From Mixophyes australis (lineage: Eukaryota > Chordata > Amphibia > Anura > Limnodynastidae), in contig JAVHZZ010000010.1 of NCBI GenBank assembly GCA_036250195.1, positions 79,157,257-79,221,256 on the forward strand: a DNA stretch of 64,000 bases, in the 5' to 3' direction. Below are positions 63,001 through 64,000 of the stretch, piece by piece. Every line of letters starts with the position of its first letter. Position 1 is the stretch's first letter. The notes below the pieces were generated by a model, which did not search any database, was not told the DNA's origin, and saw only the letters and a program-made list of their open reading frames with translations. The translations under genes and the position numbers were made by a program.

Positions 63001-64000
63001 TTACAACTGCAGAAACATCAACTACCAAAGTAGTTATAACTACCCCAACACCGACAACAACAGAATCTACAACCACATCCACTATAACTACATCCACAGA
63101 ATCAACTACAACTGAAACCCCCCAAACTACAACAGAAACCACAACTTCAACAACAGAAATTGTTACAACAACCCCTACAACAACACCAACAGCCTGCCAA
63201 CCACAGTGCAAGTGGACAACATGGATTGATGTTGATACTCCAACTTCTGGCTTAGATGGAGGAGACAAAGAAACCTTTGAGAACATAAAAGCTAAAGGAA
63301 GACATATCTGCAAAAACGCACAAAATATTGAATGTAGAGCTGAAGATTTCCCTGGTATCAGTATTGATAATGTTGGGCAGATTGTTCAATGTGATGTTAC
63401 TGTTGGCTTGCTGTGCAACAACAAGGATCAAACTGGAAAAGTAAAACAGTGCTATAACTACCAGATAAAAGTTTTATGTTGTGATGACTACAGTCATTGT
63501 AGCACAACTCCTGTACCAACGACTACTATTTCAACAACAACACCACTTATTACAACTGCAGAAACATCAACTACTATAGTAGTTATAACTACCCCAACAC
63601 CGACAACAACAGAATCTATAACCACATCTACTATAACTACTCCAACACCACCACCAACAACATCTTCAGCCACAACCACAGTAATTACAACTCCAGAATC
63701 AACGACTACTACAATAGCAAAAAGTACACCTTCCACAACAAGTATATCGACCACTACAGAAAGTACACCCGTTGTTGTAGTAACTACACCAGAGGAGACC
63801 ACAACAGAATCTAAACCACCAACTCCAACAACATGTCAACCAAAATGTAAATGGTCACCCTGGTTCGATGTAGATCATCCATTATCTGGAATTGGTGGTG
63901 GAGATTATGAGACCTACAAAAATATAATTGCAGCAGGAAAATCAATTTGTCAGACTCCTTCAGATATCCAGTGCAGGGCAGTAAATTTCCCAAGTGTCAG
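36157..64000 (+). CDS. secreted gel-forming mucin, MUC5AC/MUC5B-like (31 exons, 3' part outside window)
   Basis: Large secreted glycoprotein that polymerises through its vWF-like D assemblies and forms mucus. I built 31 exons with GT...AG borders and fully consistent phases: 1340 residues before the central exon and at least 1812 within it. Order: signal peptide (1-20), Gln-rich linker (21-84), D1 (85-about 425), D2 (about 426-808), D' (about 809-900), D3 (about 901-1274), a cysteine-rich exon 30, then PTS sequence with eight CYS domains. All three D domains keep the CGLC motif. The large exon being number 31, the exon-30 cysteine module and repeated CYS domains match vertebrate MUC5AC/MUC5B; MUC2 has only two CYS domains. 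The start at 36157 has A at -3 and G at +4. The C-terminal vWD, vWC and cystine knot lie beyond the window. Which paralogue it is cannot be settled here. Confidence 0.93.
36693..36730. repeat. (AT)n microsatellite in mucin intron 1
   Basis: About 19 uninterrupted AT units. Confidence 0.9.
36875..37050. mobile_element. fold-back MITE, 176 bp, in mucin intron 1
   Basis: Inverted ends GGGGTAAATGTATCAAGCTG and CAGCTTGATACATTTACCCC are flanked by TAG on both sides (36872-36874, 37051-37053). The inner arms ACCAATCAGATTCTAGCT and AGCTAGAATCTGATTGGT extend the hairpin. Confidence 0.92.
37335..37416. repeat. (CTAT)n microsatellite in mucin intron 1
   Basis: About 19 tetranucleotide units followed by a GTCT tract. 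It creates Leu-Ser-Ile-Tyr frames that are not genes. Confidence 0.95.
38059..38222. mobile_element. fold-back MITE in mucin intron 1
   Basis: AAGGACTTTAAGTTGAACTC and ATATAATATGCTTTTTTAC are mirrored by GTAAAAAAGCATATTATA and TTCAACTTAACATGAGCCCCTT (the last split as arms). The borders are approximate and no target duplication was fixed. Confidence 0.7.
39259..39384 (+). CDS. mucin exon 2: acidic linker and polyglutamine run
   Basis: Residues 21-62. An Asp/Tyr/Glu-rich stretch ([13 protein letters not shown]) is followed by 17 consecutive Gln encoded by mixed CAA and CAG (39330-39380). Acceptor TACAG, donor GTAAGT, phases 1 and 1. Length polymorphism is likely because the run is repetitive DNA. 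Confidence 0.88.
39631..39696 (+). CDS. mucin exon 3: linker before D1
   Basis: Residues 63-84, a short Pro/Val/Ala linker between the Gln run and the first vWD domain. Acceptor TTTTTCAG, donor GTAAGT, phases 1 and 1. Confidence 0.82.
40247..40496 (+). CDS. mucin exon 4: start of D1 vWD domain
   Basis: Residues 85-168. [20 protein letters not shown] opens the first vWD domain, and CNYVYASHC and [10 protein letters not shown] follow as in gel-forming mucins. Donor GTAAGG, phase 2 at its end. Confidence 0.93.
40979..41335 (-). mobile_element. L2-type or SINE-like 3' tail in mucin intron 4
   Basis: (ATT)n at 40979-41000, then TTTATAGGGCGCCACTAGG, GTAGCGCCGTACAGGG, and later CCCTGCTCGAAGGAGCGTAC and AATCTAAGGG. 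On the minus strand these read as the usual end of this LINE/SINE group. Confidence 0.65.
41796..41910 (+). CDS. mucin exon 5: D1 vWD domain, middle
   Basis: Residues 168-206. [19 protein letters not shown] and the beta-strand motif [13 protein letters not shown], the typical middle of a mucin vWD domain. Donor GTAAGA, ends in phase 0. Confidence 0.92.
42021..42111 (+). CDS. mucin exon 6: D1 CGLC motif
   Basis: Residues 207-236. Contains [10 protein letters not shown], the CxxC motif implicated in disulphide exchange during multimer assembly, with adjacent calcium-site residues. Donor GTCAGT, phase 1. Confidence 0.92.
42445..42534. mobile_element. 90-bp hAT MITE in mucin intron 6
   Basis: CAGTGGATCCCAAACTGG and CAGTTTGGGAACCACTG form inverted ends. 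A perfect 8-bp duplication TATTATAC lies at 42437-42444 and 42535-42542. Same end type as the element at 49076-49262. Confidence 0.93.
42708..42814 (+). CDS. mucin exon 7: D1 linker to C8
   Basis: Residues 237-272. [18 protein letters not shown], then a CQDVPP segment that joins vWD to C8. Donor GTAAGT, ends in phase 0. Confidence 0.9.
42970..43186 (+). CDS. mucin exon 8: C8 domain of D1
   Basis: Residues 273-344. Begins EHVCESIL and carries the C8 pattern [21 protein letters not shown] and [13 protein letters not shown]. Donor GTAAGT, phase 1. Confidence 0.92.
43342..43467 (+). CDS. mucin exon 9: TIL domain of D1
   Basis: Residues 345-386. A trypsin-inhibitor-like cysteine pattern ([18 protein letters not shown], then [10 protein letters not shown]). 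Donor GTATGC, phase 1. Confidence 0.92.
43583..43700 (+). CDS. mucin exon 10: end of D1 TIL
   Basis: Residues 387-425. [19 protein letters not shown] closes the TIL domain and leads into the next cysteine stretch. Donor GTGAGT, phase 2. Intron 10 is 2.3 kb with two hAT MITEs. Confidence 0.9.
44267..44430. mobile_element. hAT MITE of the CAGGGG family, copy A (intron 10)
   Basis: Starts CAGGGTAAGGCTTGCAAATT and ends CCTCCAGCCCCTG. The target duplication is CACACTAG/CACTCTAG (44259-44266, 44431-44438) with one mismatch. Confidence 0.82.
44940..45238. repeat. decayed relative of the 330-bp palindromic MITE (intron 10)
   Basis: Fragments such as GTGCAGATTTGCACCTTGCC, TAAAGCTGGTAAGTATTTGTGTGCTACAT and CATTTGCATCCCTTGTATCA (quoted as short pieces of the family) are recognisable but strongly diverged; the borders are unclear. 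Confidence 0.5.
45351..45523. mobile_element. hAT MITE of the CAGGGG family, copy B (intron 10)
   Basis: CAGGGGAGGGATGGC at the left and CCAGCCTGCCCCTG at the right. The perfect 8-bp duplication ACTAGAAC lies at 45343-45350 and 45524-45531. Confidence 0.93.
46000..46138 (+). CDS. mucin exon 11: start of D2 vWD domain
   Basis: Residues 426-472. [30 protein letters not shown] opens the second vWD domain (quoted as its start VCTAGKWKC and the [13 protein letters not shown] strand). Ends in phase 0, donor GTAAGG. Confidence 0.92.
46381..46527. mobile_element. hAT MITE of the CAGGGG family, copy C (intron 11)
   Basis: CAGGGGCAGGCTGGG at the left and GCCAGCCTTCCCCTG at the right. The target duplication is ATGCTATA/ATGCTACA with one mismatch (46373-46380, 46528-46535). 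An (AT)n microsatellite precedes it at 46231-46264. Confidence 0.88.
46880..46990 (+). CDS. mucin exon 12: D2 vWD domain
   Basis: Residues 473-509. [20 protein letters not shown] then a CLKSVTLIL strand. Both borders in phase 0; acceptor ACACAG, donor GTAAGT. Confidence 0.91.
47423..47492 (+). CDS. mucin exon 13: D2 vWD domain
   Basis: Residues 510-532. [20 protein letters not shown]; acceptor TTACCCAG, donor GTAGGG, phase 1. Confidence 0.9.
47579..47716 (+). CDS. mucin exon 14: D2 vWD domain
   Basis: Residues 533-578. [19 protein letters not shown] and a following [18 protein letters not shown] segment, ending just before the CGLC motif. Intron 14 is only 85 bp (47717-47801), the shortest in the gene. 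Confidence 0.91.
47802..47966 (+). CDS. mucin exon 15: D2 CGLC motif
   Basis: Residues 579-633. [15 protein letters not shown] is the second CxxC site, followed by [13 protein letters not shown]. Donor GTAAGA, phase 1. Confidence 0.92.
48121..48449. mobile_element. palindromic fold-back MITE (330-bp family), copy 3 (intron 15)
   Basis: GGGCCTGATTCATTAAGG and CCTTAATGAATCAGGCCC ends with TAT direct repeats at 48118-48120 and 48450-48452. Complete copy in the intron between D2 exons. Confidence 0.92.
48608..48702 (+). CDS. mucin exon 16: start of D2 C8
   Basis: Residues 634-665. [20 protein letters not shown] then [12 protein letters not shown]; this is the first part of the second C8 domain. 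Ends in phase 0. Confidence 0.91.
48852..48978 (+). CDS. mucin exon 17: rest of D2 C8
   Basis: Residues 666-707. [17 protein letters not shown] then [19 protein letters not shown]. Donor GTAAGG, phase 1. Intron 17 contains a 187-bp hAT MITE. Confidence 0.91.
49076..49262. mobile_element. 187-bp hAT MITE in mucin intron 17
   Basis: CAGTGGTTCCCAAACTGTG at the left, AGTTTGGAATCCACTG at the right, and a perfect 8-bp duplication AACTATTT (49068-49075, 49263-49270). Inner text GGGGTGCCTTG recurs three times in direct orientation. Confidence 0.94.
49914..50169 (+). CDS. mucin exon 18: TIL domain of D2
   Basis: Residues 708-792. [34 protein letters not shown] and [16 protein letters not shown] are the typical TIL and following segment. 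Ends in phase 2. Confidence 0.92.
50240..50712. repeat. old palindromic MITE copy with a nested hAT MITE (intron 18)
   Basis: Outer parts GACTGAGTTATTAAGG and CCTTAATGACTCAGGCCC and inner pieces such as GCACCCCTTGCATTGTAGCA belong to the palindromic family but are diverged. A 148-bp hAT MITE is inserted inside it. Confidence 0.75.
50373..50520. mobile_element. 148-bp hAT MITE nested in an older MITE
   Basis: CAGTGATGGCTAACCTGTGA and TCACAGGTTAGCTGTCACTG ends; long arms ACAAGCCCCAGCATGCTTTG and CAAAGCATGCTGGGGCTTGT. The target duplication is TCCTAGAT/TCCTAAAT with one mismatch (50365-50372, 50521-50528). Confidence 0.92.
50766..50812 (+). CDS. mucin exon 19: short link exon before D'
   Basis: Residues 793-808. 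[15 protein letters not shown]; a 47-bp exon equivalent to the short exon of this place in other gel-forming mucins. Phases 2 and 1. Confidence 0.88.
51007..51107 (+). CDS. mucin exon 20: D' TIL-like
   Basis: Residues 809-842. [20 protein letters not shown] then [13 protein letters not shown]; start of the D' region. Acceptor TTCTTAG, ends in phase 0. Confidence 0.91.
51311..51462 (+). CDS. mucin exon 21: D' TIL/E region
   Basis: Residues 843-892. [19 protein letters not shown] and [17 protein letters not shown]. Donor GTATGA, phase 2. Confidence 0.92.
51558..51696 (+). CDS. mucin exon 22: start of D3 vWD domain
   Basis: Residues 893-939. [20 protein letters not shown] then [18 protein letters not shown], the opening strands of the third vWD domain. 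Ends in phase 0. Confidence 0.92.
51791..51901 (+). CDS. mucin exon 23: D3 vWD domain
   Basis: Residues 940-976. [20 protein letters not shown] then [17 protein letters not shown]. Both borders in phase 0. Confidence 0.92.
51998..52177 (+). CDS. mucin exon 24: D3 vWD domain
   Basis: Residues 977-1036. [36 protein letters not shown] and [16 protein letters not shown]. Both borders in phase 0. Confidence 0.93.
52262..52594. mobile_element. palindromic fold-back MITE (330-bp family), copy 4 (intron 24)
   Basis: Complete copy with ends as in copy 3 and CAG direct repeats at 52259-52261 and 52595-52597. Confidence 0.9.
53158..53397 (+). CDS. mucin exon 25: D3 CGLC motif and start of C8
   Basis: Residues 1037-1116. 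[20 protein letters not shown] is the third CxxC site with calcium-binding Asp/Asn residues; then [20 protein letters not shown] starts C8. D3 is where mucins of this family form the N-terminal disulphide link. Both borders in phase 0. Confidence 0.93.
53829..53985 (+). CDS. mucin exon 26: D3 C8
   Basis: Residues 1117-1168. [20 protein letters not shown], then [19 protein letters not shown] and VSWRTPSIC. The donor is GTTAGT, weaker than the others but phase-consistent (phase 1). Confidence 0.91.
54194..54322 (+). CDS. mucin exon 27: D3 TIL
   Basis: Residues 1169-1211. [20 protein letters not shown] and [20 protein letters not shown], very close to the MUC5AC/MUC5B text at this place. Phases 1 and 1. 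Confidence 0.93.
54560..55150 (-). repeat. LTR-like dispersed repeat in mucin intron 27, related to 33130-33795
   Basis: Shares TATTGGCCGGTGC, GCCGGGTGGGCGGGAGG and AATAAAGACAC with the block at 33130. Read on the minus strand it has a CCAATAAGACGG box, then TTTTATATAGGTG (TATA-like). No coding part. Borders approximate. Confidence 0.4.
55502..55646 (+). CDS. mucin exon 28: D3 end, TIL-E
   Basis: Residues 1212-1259. [20 protein letters not shown] then [18 protein letters not shown]. Ends in phase 2. Confidence 0.93.
55927..55970 (+). CDS. mucin exon 29: short link exon
   Basis: Residues 1260-1274. [15 protein letters not shown]; 44 bp, phases 2 and 1. Mirrors the short exon at the same place in other gel-forming mucins. 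Confidence 0.88.
56390..56840. repeat. CT-rich minisatellite in mucin intron 29
   Basis: Degenerate units of about 30-60 bp around CATTGCCATCCT and CCCCCTCTCCTGTCTGATT. They create Ser/Leu/Pro-rich frames (for example 56421-57080) that are not genes. A (TA)n at about 56993-57033 follows. Confidence 0.85.
57116..57400. repeat. probable MITE fragment in mucin intron 29
   Basis: Starts GGGGCCTGATTCAAGTTCGG, a terminus similar in style to the palindromic MITE family, but the interior differs and I could not find the opposite end. Confidence 0.35.
57991..58188 (+). CDS. mucin exon 30: cysteine-rich module and PTS start
   Basis: Residues 1275-1340. [20 protein letters not shown] then [20 protein letters not shown], a module placed just before the mucin domain in MUC5AC/MUC5B, then the first Thr/Pro-rich residues. 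Phases 1 and 1. Confidence 0.92.
58564..64000 (+). CDS. mucin exon 31: giant central exon, PTS repeats with CYS domains (open at window end)
   Basis: Residues 1341 to at least 3152. The frame (codons at positions divisible by three) shows no stop through 64000. It alternates Thr/Ser/Pro-rich segments, the substrate for dense O-glycosylation, with CYS domains of about 102 residues. CYS starts are 58587, 59088, 60699, 61401, 62103, 62646, 63195 and 63834 (the last cut by the window end). Each has a WxxW motif near its start (WSKW, WTNW, five WTTW, WSPW), a known C-mannosylation pattern, and ends CCxxxxxxC. PTS segments run 58887-59087, 59394-60698, 61005-61400, 61707-62102, 62409-62645, 62952-63194 and 63501-63833. 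CYS domains 3-7 are near-identical, showing recent amplification. Confidence 0.94.
58587..58886 (+). other. CYS domain 1 of the mucin
   Basis: Divergent first copy: [31 protein letters not shown]. The linker to CYS 2 is only 67 codons. Confidence 0.9.
59088..59393 (+). other. CYS domain 2 of the mucin
   Basis: [49 protein letters not shown]. Followed by the longest PTS segment (435 codons). Confidence 0.92.
60699..62951 (+). repeat. tandem CYS-PTS cassettes (CYS 3 to 6)
   Basis: CYS 3 (60699-61004), CYS 4 (61401-61706), CYS 5 (62103-62408) and CYS 6 (62646-62951). The spacing CYS 3-4 and 4-5 is exactly 702 bp (306 CYS + 396 PTS), and the DNA of the two units looks identical by eye. CYS 5-6 is 543 bp because one 159-bp PTS sub-repeat is absent. 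All periods are multiples of three, so the frame is kept. Confidence 0.93.
63195..63500 (+). other. CYS domain 7 of the mucin
   Basis: [19 protein letters not shown] as in CYS 3-6, with the [12 protein letters not shown] variant also seen in CYS 3, so CYS 7 shares variants with CYS 3 rather than with its neighbours 4-6. Confidence 0.92.
63834..64000 (+). other. CYS domain 8 of the mucin (cut by window end)
   Basis: [19 protein letters not shown] and [10 protein letters not shown]; diverged from CYS 3-7, so it lies outside the recently amplified block. Confidence 0.9.

Overview
The window looks like vertebrate, most likely anuran amphibian, nuclear DNA. It is AT-rich and intron-containing, and it is crowded with Ty3/gypsy chromoviral elements, hAT transposons and their MITEs, L2-type LINE tails and fold-back MITEs of the kind usual in frog genomes. 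The species call is an inference from repeat style and from the mucin gene, not from a database match.

Layout. Positions 1-10910 are one hAT (BED-finger) transposon whose left end lies outside the window. It starts inside a 100-bp tandem array (1-1116), carries a transposase ORF, and ends in a second roughly 100-bp tandem array and a CAAAAC-rich tail. The transposase ORF is split by a nearly intact gypsy chromovirus (2282-7979) with two 758-bp LTRs, a perfect 5-bp target duplication (GAAAC), gag, pol with a C-terminal chromodomain, a plausible -1 slippery site, and a primer-binding site that matches its own R region (Tf1/sushi-type self-priming). From 10911 to about 36080 there is no host gene that I can support. 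This stretch holds MITEs, L2-type LINE remnants, a 2-kb hAT element with a 27-bp minisatellite (14516-16579), a second member of that family (26175-about 27016), a gypsy solo LTR (24837-25467), LTR-like repeats and a decayed Rho GTPase retrocopy (23762-24116).

From 36081 to the end of the window is the 5' two thirds or so of a secreted gel-forming mucin gene on the + strand. I could build 31 consecutive exons whose splice phases all agree. They encode a signal peptide, a short linker with a 17-Gln run, the vWD-C8-TIL assemblies D1, D2, D' and D3, then a giant Thr/Pro/Ser-rich central exon (exon 31) interrupted by at least eight CYS (WxxW) domains and still open at base 64000. Having the large exon at position 31 and many CYS domains resembles MUC5AC/MUC5B rather than MUC2. 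The central exon is expanding by tandem duplication of CYS+PTS cassettes; two consecutive 702-bp cassettes appear identical.

How it fits together: the mucin is the only host protein-coding gene seen. Its introns are heavily colonised by short hAT and fold-back MITEs, many with intact target-site duplications. The most interesting signals are the self-priming, frameshifting chromovirus nested in a hAT ORF, the VNTR-bearing hAT family, and the recent cassette amplification in the mucin.
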